Positions 1 to 7,670 of a stretch of DNA of 64,000 bases are shown piece by piece. The notes below the pieces were generated by a model. That model ran no database searches. It saw only the letters and a list, made by a program, of their open reading frames with translations, and was not told where the DNA came from. Origin of the DNA: Streptomyces bacillaris (lineage in GTDB: Bacteria > Actinomycetota > Actinomycetes > Streptomycetales > Streptomycetaceae); the NCBI RefSeq assembly GCF_003268675.1, contig NZ_CP029378.1:496001-560000 (forward strand). Direction: 5' to 3'. Made by a program: the position numbers and the translations under genes. The number at the start of each line of letters is the position of its first letter. Position 1 is the first letter of the stretch.

Positions 1-875
1 ACCACCGCCATAGTCACCTGCGGATAGTTCGGGACGTAGCTGATCAGTTCGCCGTCCCGCTCGATGTCCAGGCAGGCCGCGTTGCCGAAGGTGTTGCCGT
101 ACGTCAGTCCGCAGATCCCGCCCCGCAGGGCGGTGGTGAAGGTCCGGTACATGTCGGCGCTGATCTGGGTGCCGCTCAGGCGTACGCCGTCCAGGGCCGC
201 GACCAGTTCGGGCCGGTGCCGGCAGAGGGCCTGGAGGAGGGCCGGGGTGGTGTTGAGGTAGTGGACCCGGCCCTGCCTGAGGACGTCGGTGATCTGCTCC
301 AGCAAGTGGGCGGTGTAGTCGTCGACCTCGGCCAGACGTCCCGCCCGGATGAGGCGCTTGACCCACCGGGGATCCATGTCCACCGCGTACACCTGGCCGG
401 CGTGGAGTTCGGACACCTCCCGGACGCCGTTCCCGATCAGGTGCGGTCCGGTGGGGGTGGCCTGCAGCCAGGTGCGGCCGGGGGCGAACCCTTCCCGTAC
501 GAAGGACCAGCGGCGCCAGATCGCCCGGTGCAGCAGCATGTCGGGGGTGTAGAACGCCCGGCAGGGGGTGCCGGTGGTGCCTCCGCTGTCCCAGACCCGT
601 CCGGCCAGCGGCCTGGGCACGGACAGCGGGACGAGGTCCGCGGGGTCCTCCTCGCGCAGCCGGTCGAGCGGGAACGGGCCGAAGGCGCCGAGCTGGTCGT
701 AGCGGGTGATGTCGCGGGCGTCGAAGTCCAGCCGGGAGGCCTGATCGAGCCAGTAGGGGCTGCCGGACACCGGGTCGAAGTGCCGTCGGACCACGGTGCG
801 GGTCCACTCGTCGAGGTCGGTGTCCAGCCATCGTGCGATCCGGGCGTCGGGGTCGGCGCGGGTGGCGGCGGTCAC
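1..875 (-). CDS. AMP-forming acyl ligase-like protein, probable fumarate adenylyltransferase (partial, 3' end outside window)
   Basis: About 291 N-terminal residues are present and the frame runs off the left edge still open. It starts with GTG at 875, whose GTGA overlaps the stop of the preceding gene, so the two are translationally coupled. Residues 97-104 read SGGTTGTP, the phosphate-binding motif of AMP-forming adenylate ligases; the protein resembles the phenylacetate-CoA-ligase-like branch. Position and pairing match Orf3 of the bafilomycin cluster, which activates fumarate as fumaryl-AMP before transfer to the 21-hydroxyl of bafilomycin A1. That role is known for the homologue and inferred here. 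The C-terminal lid, including the usual catalytic lysine, lies outside the window. A ligase for another small acid is the main alternative. Confidence 0.75.
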   Translation of the reverse strand, partial: MTAATRADPDARIARWLDTDLDEWTRTVVRRHFDPVSGSPYWLDQASRLDFDARDITRYDQLGAFGPFPLDRLREEDPADLVPLSVPRPLAGRVWDSGGTTGTPCRAFYTPDMLLHRAIWRRWSFVREGFAPGRTWLQATPTGPHLIGNGVREVSELHAGQVYAVDMDPRWVKRLIRAGRLAEVDDYTAHLLEQITDVLRQGRVHYLNTTPALLQALCRHRPELVAALDGVRLSGTQISADMYRTFTTALRGGICGLTYGNTFGNAACLDIERDGELISYVPNYPQVTMAV

Positions 876-1834
876 GACAGGGCCGGGGCGCCGGAGAGGT
901 CGATACCGAGGTCGTAGGCGGTGGTCAGGGCCTGCTCGATGTGTTCGGGCCGCTCGATGTGGACCACGGGGAAGGGAAACGCGAGGATGCCCTCGGGGAT
1001 CGAGGGGCCCATCACCAGCCCGAGCCGTACGCCCTGCTCCTTCATCCCGCCGTAGACGTCGACCAGGCTGATCGGGTGCGTGGAGTTGCGCTGGAAGAGG
1101 TCTCTGACGTCGGCCGCGGTGCGTAGGACCTTGGGCTCCAGGCAGGACAGCAAAGGGAGTTCGGGGTCGGTGAAGGGGATCGCGTCGATGCGCGGGGCCA
1201 TGAAGTCGCGGTAGGGCCGGCGCAGCGGGGTGTGGACGGCGATGGTGCGCCCGGGGAGCGGCACGACCGTTCCCGGTGGGGCCTCGGCGGCGAGCGCGCC
1301 GAGTGCTTCGGCGTGGCCGGCGAGCATCATGATGCGCCGGGTGCCGTCGGCCGTGGGCCCGAAGTCGCCCGCCAGGTGGATGCCGGGGACGTTCTCGCCC
1401 GGGTGGGAGGGGGCGCCCCCGTCGAGGGAGCCGAAGGCGATGGCTATCCCCTGTCGCGGGTCTCCGGCGGGCGATTCCGGGGCGTCGCGGGAACCGGCCA
1501 GCATGTCGAAGAGTTCCCGCCGCCCCAGCGCCCCGGCGAGACAGCTGGCGGTCATCGCGCCGAGGCTGAGTCCGCCGATGGCCGCGGGGCGCAGGCCGAA
1601 CGAGGCGAGTACGTCGTGTACGCCGATCGCGAGGGCGGCTTCGCGGACGGTGCCGACGCTCTGGCGCTCCTCCTGGGCGGCCGGGAGGTCCTCCTCCAGG
1701 ATCTGTCCGACCGTCAGCCCGGTCCATGCGGAGACCTGTTCGTACCAGCTCCGCACGGTCTCGTAGGTCCGGTAGAGCTCCAGGCCCCGCGGCTCGGTCC
1801 CGACGCCACCGCCGAATAGGTACCCCAGACTCAT
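872..1834 (-). CDS. Malonyltransferase (FabD)-like acyltransferase, probable fumaryl transferase
   Basis: This 320-residue protein looks like an ACP S-malonyltransferase. The nucleophile elbow is GLSLG at residues 88-92 (Ser90), and a possible partner His is at 201 in AVHTPLRR. ATG at 1834 is chosen because AGGAG lies 6 bases upstream; the frame extends further up without support. The stop overlaps the start of the adenylating ligase by four bases. Orf2 of the bafilomycin pathway, in the same position, transfers fumarate from fumaryl-AMP to the macrolide 21-hydroxyl. By synteny this gene should do the same, giving a bafilomycin C1/hygrolidin-type fumarate ester. If so, a FabD-like fold has been recruited as an O-acyltransferase that uses an acyl-adenylate rather than a thioester. 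A trans-acting acyltransferase for the PKS is the alternative. Confidence 0.75.
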   Translation of the reverse strand: MSLGYLFGGGVGTEPRGLELYRTYETVRSWYEQVSAWTGLTVGQILEEDLPAAQEERQSVGTVREAALAIGVHDVLASFGLRPAAIGGLSLGAMTASCLAGALGRRELFDMLAGSRDAPESPAGDPRQGIAIAFGSLDGGAPSHPGENVPGIHLAGDFGPTADGTRRIMMLAGHAEALGALAAEAPPGTVVPLPGRTIAVHTPLRRPYRDFMAPRIDAIPFTDPELPLLSCLEPKVLRTAADVRDLFQRNSTHPISLVDVYGGMKEQGVRLGLVMGPSIPEGILAFPFPVVHIERPEHIEQALTTAYDLGIDLSGAPALS

Positions 1835-1880
1835 GACAGCTCCTGTGGATTGGTGTGAATGGAGGGGCAGTGGTGCGGCC

Positions 1881-1908
1881 CAGGTGCAGTACAGCGGACG
1901 TGTACCTG
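1881..1908. promoter_or_regulatory. Imperfect inverted repeat between LuxR gene and putative fumaryl transferase gene
   Basis: GTACA at 1889-1893 and TGTAC at 1901-1905 are inverted copies around a 7-base centre. CAGGT (1881-1885) and ACCTG (1904-1908) form an overlapping outer pair. It sits in the leader of the downstream gene and could be an operator or a hairpin. No family-specific match is recognised. Confidence 0.25.
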
Positions 1909-1952
1909 ACAGTTCCATGGCGCAGAATCCGGCGTTCGCCCGGGCGGTCGGC

Positions 1953-1986
1953 AATCTGTCGCGCGGCGCGATATCGAGACGATATC
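1953..1986 (-). promoter_or_regulatory. SARP-like direct repeat before the putative fumaryl transferase gene
   Basis: On the + strand 1969-1986 reads CGATATCGAGACGATATC, which on the minus strand is two identical heptamers GATATCG separated by TCTC. The period is exactly 11 bp. SARP-family activators bind heptamer direct repeats with 11 or 22 bp periodicity just upstream of the -10 element. Eight bases downstream on the minus strand a weak -10-like CAGATT stretch (1958-1953) begins. The gene start lies about 120 bp downstream. The 252 bp gap between the LuxR gene and this gene holds nothing else convincing apart from the inverted repeat listed separately. Confidence 0.45.
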
Positions 1987-2086
1987 CAGCTCTGGGAAAA
2001 TCTCCGGCAGCATACCGGCGGAGTGCGTTCTCTCGCCTTCGGAAAGGATCTGTTCGGTCCTTTGTCCGAGGGGTCGACGCCCTCTT

Positions 2087-2440
2087 CTAGGGTTCAAGGA
2101 ATTCCGGGAGGACACGGGGCGGCCATGCCCCGACGCTCAGCACACCGAGCGAGTGCGCCCGGGAAATCAGAGCGGCCCGGTTCGTGGCCTGGAAATGGCG
2201 CATCATCAGCCCGATGCGGTACTCGACGCCCTGTCGGCTCAGATAGAGCGATGCCGCCAGCCGGACGGTCGGGGTGCCGACCGCGACACCTTCCAGGATG
2301 CGGACGTCCACGGCGGTCAGCCGCCGGACACCCGTGCCGGCGGACGGGTCCGCGCCCGCCGGACGGGCGTCGCCGACGGGCTCGGACCTCGGCGGCCGCG
2401 GTGCGGGCTTGGTCTCTTCAGAGGTCGCTGACGGTGTCAC
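2087..2440 (-). CDS. Short LuxR-type DNA-binding regulator
   Basis: This 117-residue protein has a disordered Pro/Ala/Glu-rich N-terminus (about 1-38) and a LuxR/GerE-type helix-turn-helix (about 39-105: LTAVDVRILEGVA then LAASLYLSRQGVEYRIGLMMRHF). There is no sensor or receiver domain, so it is much shorter than LAL or response-regulator LuxR proteins. The GTG start at 2440 has a G-rich ribosome-binding stretch (AAGGGGGG) about 8 bases upstream. It follows the type II thioesterase gene after 33 bp and probably shares its transcript. Bafilomycin clusters carry a LuxR-family regulator in the same place (Orf1). Its targets cannot be read from the sequence; the fumarylation genes downstream or the cluster as a whole are plausible. 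Confidence 0.7.
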   Translation of the reverse strand: MTPSATSEETKPAPRPPRSEPVGDARPAGADPSAGTGVRRLTAVDVRILEGVAVGTPTVRLAASLYLSRQGVEYRIGLMMRHFQATNRAALISRAHSLGVLSVGAWPPRVLPEFLEP

Positions 2441-2473
2441 TCCCCGGTCCCCCCTTCTCTGTCGTCCGTTGTC

Positions 2474-3235
2474 TCAGGTCCGCAGCGTGCCGGTGAGGTG
2501 GTCACGGAGCATGGCGGTCACCTCGTCCGCCCGGCTGCTGAGGTAGAAATGCCCGCCGGGGAAGACCCTGAGGTCGAACGCGGCTGTCGTGCGGTCGCGC
2601 CAGTGCGCGGCCTCGGGGACCGGTGTCCAGGGGTCCTGGTCCCCCACCACGGCGGTGACCGGGCAGGTGACCACGGCGTCGCGGTCGGCCCGGTAGGCCC
2701 CCAGGGCCCGGTAGTCGCCGCGCAGCGCGGGCAGCACCATCCGCAGCAGCTCCTCGTCCTCCAGAAGCCGGGCGTCGGTGCCGCTCATGGCCCTGACCTC
2801 CGCCACGATGCCCTCGTCGTCGAGCGGGTGGGAGAGCTCGGGCCCGTCCACGGACGGCCCCTTGCGGCCGGAGACGAAGAGGTGGTCGATCCGGCCGCCC
2901 GCGCGCTCGATCCGCCGGGCCACCTCGAAGGCGACGAGCGCGCCCATGCTGTGCCCGAAGAGCGTCAGAGGGAGGTCGTCCCAGCGGCGCAGCGCTTCGG
3001 CCACGTCGTCGGCCATGCGGTGCAGGTCCTGGACGGCGGGCTCCTCCCGGCGGTCCTGCCTGCCGGGGTACTGCACGGCCAGGAGGTCGACCGGTCCGCG
3101 CAGCGCCGCGGAAACCGGGAAGTAGAAACTGGCCGAGCCACCGGCGTGCGGAAAGCAGACCAGGCGGCGCGTGGCCGTCGGCGAGGGATGGAAGCGACGG
3201 CACCACAGGTCGCTGTCCAAGGAAAGCGAGGTCAT
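2474..3235 (-). CDS. bafH: Type II (editing) thioesterase
   Basis: A 253-residue alpha/beta hydrolase of the external thioesterase family that accompanies modular PKS and NRPS clusters. The catalytic set is visible: GHSMG with Ser96, Asp201 in VVGDQDPW and His229 in PGGHFYLSS; the typical early motif LVCFPHAGGSA is at about 25-36. Such enzymes clear stalled acyl groups, usually from premature decarboxylation, off ACP domains in trans. The ATG at 3235 is preceded by GAAAGG with about 5 bases spacing. It is the first gene of a leftward group (thioesterase, LuxR, fumaryl transferase, ligase) and diverges from the SARP gene across a 488 bp control region. The symbol follows the bafilomycin cluster by position. 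Confidence 0.9.
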   Translation of the reverse strand: MTSLSLDSDLWCRRFHPSPTATRRLVCFPHAGGSASFYFPVSAALRGPVDLLAVQYPGRQDRREEPAVQDLHRMADDVAEALRRWDDLPLTLFGHSMGALVAFEVARRIERAGGRIDHLFVSGRKGPSVDGPELSHPLDDEGIVAEVRAMSGTDARLLEDEELLRMVLPALRGDYRALGAYRADRDAVVTCPVTAVVGDQDPWTPVPEAAHWRDRTTAAFDLRVFPGGHFYLSSRADEVTAMLRDHLTGTLRT

Positions 3236-3723
3236 GTCGGCCTTTCAATCCTTTCTCGAATTATCCGCGCGTGGCCGGCGAGCGGTGCTCGGTGATCGCA
3301 TGGCACATCCTCCGCACCGGTGGGTCGGCCAGTACGCGCTAATGCGGGGAGCGCCGAGCGGCGGTGATCGGCGAGTCAGGGCACCGCATATGACAGCCTG
3401 CCATGCCTCTCGGAATGTCAGCAAGTACGCATCTGAGCGTATCCGGCCACGCAGGTCCGCGTTCAATTTCCGCTGCTTCTCCGGTAAATGGCGAGAAAGC
3501 TGCGGTCCGGATCAATCCCGGGGATTTACTCGGCTCCGGCTCCACGGCGACGGGCCGGGCGGGCCCGTGACGGCGGACCCGCTGCTCCTCCCGTACGACC
3601 CCGGACTCCGGCCGCCCCGGAGCGGCGGACGCGGAGCCGCCACGAGGGTGCCGCGCAGCGTAAACCCGGCACGAGCGCAAGACCCCTCGCTCTAGGAATA
3701 CATCTAGACACGACAGGAGCGCG
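3236..3723. promoter_or_regulatory. Divergent intergenic control region between thioesterase and SARP gene
   Basis: This 488 bp stretch separates two divergent genes and holds no credible coding frame. Its middle (about 3380-3540) is visibly richer in A and T than the surroundings, as expected of a promoter region. It should carry the thioesterase promoter on the minus strand and the regulator promoter on the plus strand. I could not identify firm -35/-10 boxes by eye. Confidence 0.5.
3691..3708. promoter_or_regulatory. Inverted repeat just upstream of the SARP start
   Basis: TCTAG (3691-3695) and CTAGA (3704-3708) are inverted copies around an 8-base centre. The element lies about 15 bases before the start of the regulator gene, next to the AGGAG ribosome-binding site. 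It overlaps a TAGGAA stretch that could act as a -10 box. It could be an autoregulatory operator; this is inference only. Confidence 0.3.
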
Positions 3724-5682
3724 TTGACCCCCACATGGTCACCTAAGACGCTGGAAGCAGTCTTGCCCACCGGTCGTGCGACGAAGAGGACTCCCCCCTT
3801 GAACTTCCTGTTGCTGGGCCCGCTTTCCGTCCGGTTGAACGCGCGTGAGGTGCACGTGTCGGCGCCGAGGCAGCGCGTGGTCATGGCAGCGCTCCTCCTC
3901 AACGCCAACCGGGTGATCTCGGTCGACCGCATCACCGAGTACGTCTGGGACGGCGCCCCGCCTCCGAGTGCCGCCGCGACCGTGCGCACCTACGTGATGC
4001 GCCTGCGGCAGTCGCTGGGCGAGCACGCCTCCGCCCGCATCCTCACCCGGGCGCCCGGCTACCTTCTGGAACTCGGCGAGCACGAGAGTGATCTCGGCCA
4101 GTTCACCGCCCACCGCAGACGCGCGGCGGAGTTGGCCGAGCGCGGAGACCTGGAGGGCTCCTCCGCCGAGCTGGCCGAGGCGCTGGCCCTGTGGCGTGAG
4201 GAGCCGCTGGCGGACATCCCGTCGCGGACGCTGCGCGATGTGGAGGGCCGCTACCTCCAGGAGCTCCGGCTGCAGACCATGGAGCTGCGGTTCGACGCGG
4301 AGCTGGCGCTGCTGCGGCACGCCGAGATCGTGCCGGAGCTGGTGCGGCTGGTGCGGGAGCATCCCTTACGGGAGGCCCTGGTGGGCAAGTTGATGCTGGC
4401 GCTCTTCCGCTCGGGACGGCAGTCGGAGGCCCTGGACCTCTACCGGCGCACCCGGGTACTGCTCGTCGAACAGCTCGGGGCCGAGCCGAGCGCGGATCTG
4501 CGCGAGGTCCACCGGCACATCCTCTCGGCCCACGACCGGCCCCGTACGCCCGACCCGCAGGAGCGGCCCGCGCCGGCCCCGGAGACAGCCGCCGCACCGG
4601 CCGCTGCCACGGTCCGGGAAAGGCCCCGCTGGCCCGATCCTGCGCAGCTTCCCTCGGTGCCGCTGCCGCTGTCGGCCCGCTCCGACGCGCTGGCGCGGGT
4701 GCGGCACTTCCTCACGACCGGCACGATGCCCGCGGGCATGGTGGCGACGGCGGTGGTGACCGGCCGGGGCGGTGTCGGCAAGAGCGCCCTGGCCCTGCAC
4801 GCGGCGCACACCATGCGCGGCTCCTCCGTACACGGCCAGCTCTACGCGGATCTCGGCGGGGCGGAGCGGCCGTCGACCGCCCGGGAGGTGCTGCCGCGGT
4901 TCCTGGCGGACCTCGGTGTGCCCCGGGACGAGATCCCCGGGGAGGAGTCGGAGCGGGAGAGCCTCTACCGTTCGCTCACCGCGGGCCGCCGTCTGCTGGT
5001 GGTGCTCGACAACGTCTCCGGCTCCGCGCAGGTGCGGCCGCTGATCCCGGGCAGCGGGGGCAGCAGGCTGCTGGTGACCAGTCGGCGGCGGCTGGCCGAT
5101 CTGGAGGGGGCGCGCACCCTTCTGCTCGGCCCGCTGGACGAGGCCGGGTCGCTGGAGCTGCTGGGCAGCATCGTCGGCACGGCCAGGGTCGGCGGCGAAC
5201 CGCGGGCGGCCCGTACGGTGGTGACAATCTGCGCGGGCCTGCCGCTGGCGATCCGGATCGCGGGGACCCGGCTGCTGGAGCGCCCGCACTGGAGCATCGG
5301 GCACCTGGCCCGGCGGCTCACGGAGGCCCCCCGGCTGCTGGACGAACTGTGCGCGGGCGATGCCGGTGTCCGGCCCTGTCTGGACGCCGAGGTGGCCGGG
5401 CTCCGGCGGACGGCACCGGGCGGAATCGACCCCGCCGAGGTGCTGGCCGCGCTGGGGGCCGCCGGGGCGTCCTCGGTCTCCGGCGGCGAGGTCGCGGTGA
5501 TGTTCGGCTGCCCGGAGGCGCAGGCCGAGGAGGCCCTGGACTCCCTGGTCGTGGCGAATCTGCTGGGTGCGCCCGCGGGGGGCCTCTACCAGCTGGACGC
5601 GCTGCTGCGGGCGTACGCCCGCGAGCGGGCGCAGGCGGTCGCCGTACGGCGGCACGGCCGCTCCTACATGCGCGCCGGGTGA
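3724..5682 (+). CDS. bafG: AfsR/SARP-family pathway regulator with TTA codon
   Basis: A 652-residue regulator. An OmpR-like winged-helix DNA-binding domain lies at about 26-115, a bacterial transcriptional activator (BTAD) domain at about 120-265, a Pro/Ala linker, then an NB-ARC ATPase. The ATPase shows a P-loop GRGGVGKS at 347-354, LLVVLDN at about 424-430 and GLPLA at 506-510. It is shorter than AfsR and has no obvious TPR region. The start is TTG at 3724 with AGGAG four bases upstream; another TTG at 3799, also with a purine-rich stretch (GAGGA) before it, would start directly at NFLLLGPLSV. Codon 215 (4366-4368) is an in-frame TTA, so translation should depend on bldA tRNA-Leu. It matches the AfsR-family regulator of bafilomycin clusters and probably activates the cluster. 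Confidence 0.9.
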   Translation: MTPTWSPKTLEAVLPTGRATKRTPPLNFLLLGPLSVRLNAREVHVSAPRQRVVMAALLLNANRVISVDRITEYVWDGAPPPSAAATVRTYVMRLRQSLGEHASARILTRAPGYLLELGEHESDLGQFTAHRRRAAELAERGDLEGSSAELAEALALWREEPLADIPSRTLRDVEGRYLQELRLQTMELRFDAELALLRHAEIVPELVRLVREHPLREALVGKLMLALFRSGRQSEALDLYRRTRVLLVEQLGAEPSADLREVHRHILSAHDRPRTPDPQERPAPAPETAAAPAAATVRERPRWPDPAQLPSVPLPLSARSDALARVRHFLTTGTMPAGMVATAVVTGRGGVGKSALALHAAHTMRGSSVHGQLYADLGGAERPSTAREVLPRFLADLGVPRDEIPGEESERESLYRSLTAGRRLLVVLDNVSGSAQVRPLIPGSGGSRLLVTSRRRLADLEGARTLLLGPLDEAGSLELLGSIVGTARVGGEPRAARTVVTICAGLPLAIRIAGTRLLERPHWSIGHLARRLTEAPRLLDELCAGDAGVRPCLDAEVAGLRRTAPGGIDPAEVLAALGAAGASSVSGGEVAVMFGCPEAQAEEALDSLVVANLLGAPAGGLYQLDALLRAYARERAQAVAVRRHGRSYMRAG

Positions 5683-5712
5683 CCCTCCCGGCACCCCTGC
5701 CCCACCCATCGC

Positions 5713-5806
5713 CCCGATCCTTCCGACCCGGTCTTTCGCGTCCGACCCGATCCTTCGCGACCCGATGTCCTTCGCCCGGATCTCCTCCACCCCGATCACC
5801 CCGATC
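5713..5806 (+). repeat. Array of degenerate CCGATC-type repeats upstream of the O-methyltransferase
   Basis: The 147 bp gap between the regulator and the methyltransferase gene contains about seven copies of a CCGATC-like element, starting near 5714, 5728, 5747, 5762, 5776, 5792 and 5801. Several sit in a longer CCCGATCCTTCGCG context. The strand is strikingly pyrimidine-rich. It may be a binding-site array, an RNA leader element, or a degenerate simple-sequence expansion. Confidence 0.5.
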
Positions 5807-5829
5807 TCCCTCGAGAGGACCCCCGCACC

Positions 5830-6492
5830 ATGGCCGACCAGACAGCAGCCACCCACGACCTGCTCGCCTACGTCCGCGAGATCTCCCTTCGTGACGACGA
5901 TCTCCTCAAGGAGCTGCGGGAGACCACCGCGGAGCTGCCGGGCGGGAGCGCCCTGCAGGTGATGGCGGAGGAGGGCCAACTGCTCTCCCTGCTGGTCGGG
6001 TTGACGGGGGCACGGACGGTGCTGGAGATCGGCACCTACACCGGCTACAGCACCCTATGCATGGCCCGCGCGCTCCCGGCCGGCGGTCTGCTGGTGTCCT
6101 GCGACATCGACGACCGGTGGCCGGCCATCGGCGCCGACTTCTGGAAACGGGACGGGGTCGACTCACGGATCGACCTGCGGATCGGCGATGCCGCCGCGAC
6201 CCTGGACACGCTGCTGGCGGAGCGCGGGCCGGAGAGCTTCGACCTGGTGTTCATCGACGCGGACAAGGCCAACTACCCCCGCTACTACGAGTCGTCGCTC
6301 GCGCTGCTGCGCGCCGGGGGTCTGATCGTGGTCGACAACACCCTCTTCTTCGGCCGGGTGGCGGACCCGGCCGCCGTGGACCCGGAGACCGCCGGGGTCC
6401 GGGCTCTGAACCGGGTGCTGCACGAGGACCCCCGGGTGGAGCTGTCGCTGCTGGTGATGGCCGACGGGATCACCCTCGTCCGCAAGCGCTGA
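5830..6492 (+). CDS. bafF: SAM-dependent O-methyltransferase for methoxymalonyl-ACP
   Basis: A 220-residue class I methyltransferase of the cation-dependent CCoAOMT-like family, homologous to FkbG and Asm17. SAM motif I is [10 protein letters not shown] (64-73), metal-binding residues are Asp143/Asp145 in FIDADKAN, and VVDN (167-170) is the second metal/substrate motif. It is expected to methylate the 2-hydroxyl of hydroxymalonyl-ACP, giving the methoxymalonyl-ACP extender. The ATG at 5830 follows GAGAGGAC with about 9 bases spacing. Unlike its four partner genes it lies on the plus strand behind the regulator. It converges on the FkbH-type gene with only 42 bp between the stop codons. Confidence 0.9.
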   Translation: MADQTAATHDLLAYVREISLRDDDLLKELRETTAELPGGSALQVMAEEGQLLSLLVGLTGARTVLEIGTYTGYSTLCMARALPAGGLLVSCDIDDRWPAIGADFWKRDGVDSRIDLRIGDAAATLDTLLAERGPESFDLVFIDADKANYPRYYESSLALLRAGGLIVVDNTLFFGRVADPAAVDPETAGVRALNRVLHEDPRVELSLLVMADGITLVRKR

Positions 6493-6516
6493 GGGCAGCG
6501 GGCCGGAGCCCGGGAG

Positions 6517-6542
6517 CACCGGCCGCCGCGGCGGTCACGGTG
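6517..6542. terminator. Possible bidirectional hairpin between convergent genes
   Basis: CACCG (6517-6521) and CGGTG (6538-6542) are inverted copies enclosing a very GC-rich self-complementary CCGCCGCGGCGG core. The element sits at the junction of two convergent genes and overlaps the stop codon of the FkbH-type gene. There is no U-tract, which is common for actinomycete terminators. The call is tentative. Confidence 0.3.
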
Positions 6543-7635
6543 TTCCCGGGCCCCCTCCCGGTGTGCTCAGGTCGGATGCCTCCACATCCATGACGGTGGA
6601 CACCACGCGCGGGCCGGGGGCCAGGTGCAGGCGCTCCAGTCCGGTGTCCTCCGCGACCGGTACGAAGACGGCGGCGCACGGGCACGGGGCTTCGGCCAGG
6701 CCCTCGAAGCCCGCGAACCGGTAGGCGATCTCCATCATCCGGTTGCGTTCGGTCGCCCGGAAGTCCGCCACCAGGTGGACCCCGGACCGGGCGGCGGCGT
6801 CGGCCAGCCAGTTCAGCAGGGTCGCACCGGCACCGTAGGCGACGACCCGGCAGGACGTGGCGAGCAGCTTGAGGTGCCACAGGCCCGGGTGCCGCTCCAG
6901 CAGCAGGACGCCGACCGCGCCGTGCGGGCCGAACCGGTCGGTGAGGGTGACCACCAGGACCTCGTGCCGGGGGTCGGTGATCAGGCCGCGCAGCACCGCG
7001 TCCGGGTAGTGGACCCCGGTCGCGTTCATCTGGCTGGTGCGCAGGGTGAGTTCCTCGACCCGGGACAGCTCCTCGCCGGTGGCCCGGCCGATGCACATCC
7101 GCAGGTCCAGGGAGCGCAGGAACTCCTCGTCGGGGCCGGGTGCGGCCGCCCGCTCGGCCTCGCGGCGGAAGCCCGCCTGGTACATCTCGCGGCGGCGCCG
7201 GGAGTCGACGGTGCTGGTCGCGGGGGTGAACTCGACGAGGTCGGGGAGGGCCAGGACCCGGTCGGCCGGGTAGCACCGTACGTCGGGCAGGTGGAAGGCC
7301 ACTTCGGCCCGTTCGGCGGGCCGGTCGTCGACGAAGGCGATGGTCGTGAGCGCGAAGTTCAGCCGGTCCGCGATCCGGCGCACCGCATCGGACTTGGCCC
7401 CCCACCCGATCTCCGGCAGGACGAAGTACTCGGCCACGCCGAACGCCTCCAGCCGGGCCCAGGCGTGCTCGTGGTCGTTGCGGCTGGCGACGGACTGGAG
7501 GATGCCGCGGGAGTCGAGCTCGATCACCACCTTGCGCACCTCGTCCGGCAGGTGCACCTCGCCGTCCTCCAGCAGGGTGCCCTGCCAGAGGGTGTCGTCC
7601 AGGTCCCAGACCAGGCATTTGACGGTCTCGGCCAT
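6535..7635 (-). CDS. bafE: FkbH-like glyceryl transferase/phosphatase (methoxymalonyl-ACP step 1)
   Basis: A 366-residue two-domain protein. The N-terminal HAD-like part carries WDLDDTLW (about 10-17, Asp11/Asp13) and SVASRNDHEHA. The C-terminal half resembles a GNAT fold (SRVEELTLRTSQMNATG, then VVAYGAGATLLNWL). FkbH enzymes take the glyceryl unit from 1,3-bisphosphoglycerate, remove phosphate and load it on the stand-alone ACP. ATG at 7635 is chosen because GAGGAAGGA lies just upstream. An in-frame GTG at 7674 overlapping the previous stop would add 13 residues. It is the last gene of the ACP-linked operon and converges with the methyltransferase gene. Confidence 0.9.
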   Translation of the reverse strand: MAETVKCLVWDLDDTLWQGTLLEDGEVHLPDEVRKVVIELDSRGILQSVASRNDHEHAWARLEAFGVAEYFVLPEIGWGAKSDAVRRIADRLNFALTTIAFVDDRPAERAEVAFHLPDVRCYPADRVLALPDLVEFTPATSTVDSRRRREMYQAGFRREAERAAAPGPDEEFLRSLDLRMCIGRATGEELSRVEELTLRTSQMNATGVHYPDAVLRGLITDPRHEVLVVTLTDRFGPHGAVGVLLLERHPGLWHLKLLATSCRVVAYGAGATLLNWLADAAARSGVHLVADFRATERNRMMEIAYRFAGFEGLAEAPCPCAAVFVPVAEDTGLERLHLAPGPRVVSTVMDVEASDLSTPGGGPGTP

Positions 7636-7670
7636 GTCGTCCTTCCTCGTCTCGTCGGACGCGGGCCCGC

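Noticed and set aside
216..917. Plus-strand open frame across the left-edge ligase
   Set aside because: The minus strand encodes a coherent adenylating enzyme with SGGTTGTP and coupled start/stop. The plus frame has no recognisable protein.
3171..3695. Small open frames in the divergent control region
   Set aside because: They overlap the thioesterase start and a promoter-like region, have no ribosome-binding sites or homology, and are rich in Arg.
4366..5979. Long minus-strand open frame opposite the SARP gene
   Set aside because: The composition is that of an antisense shadow. The plus-strand frame has a complete SARP/NB-ARC protein with a ribosome-binding site.
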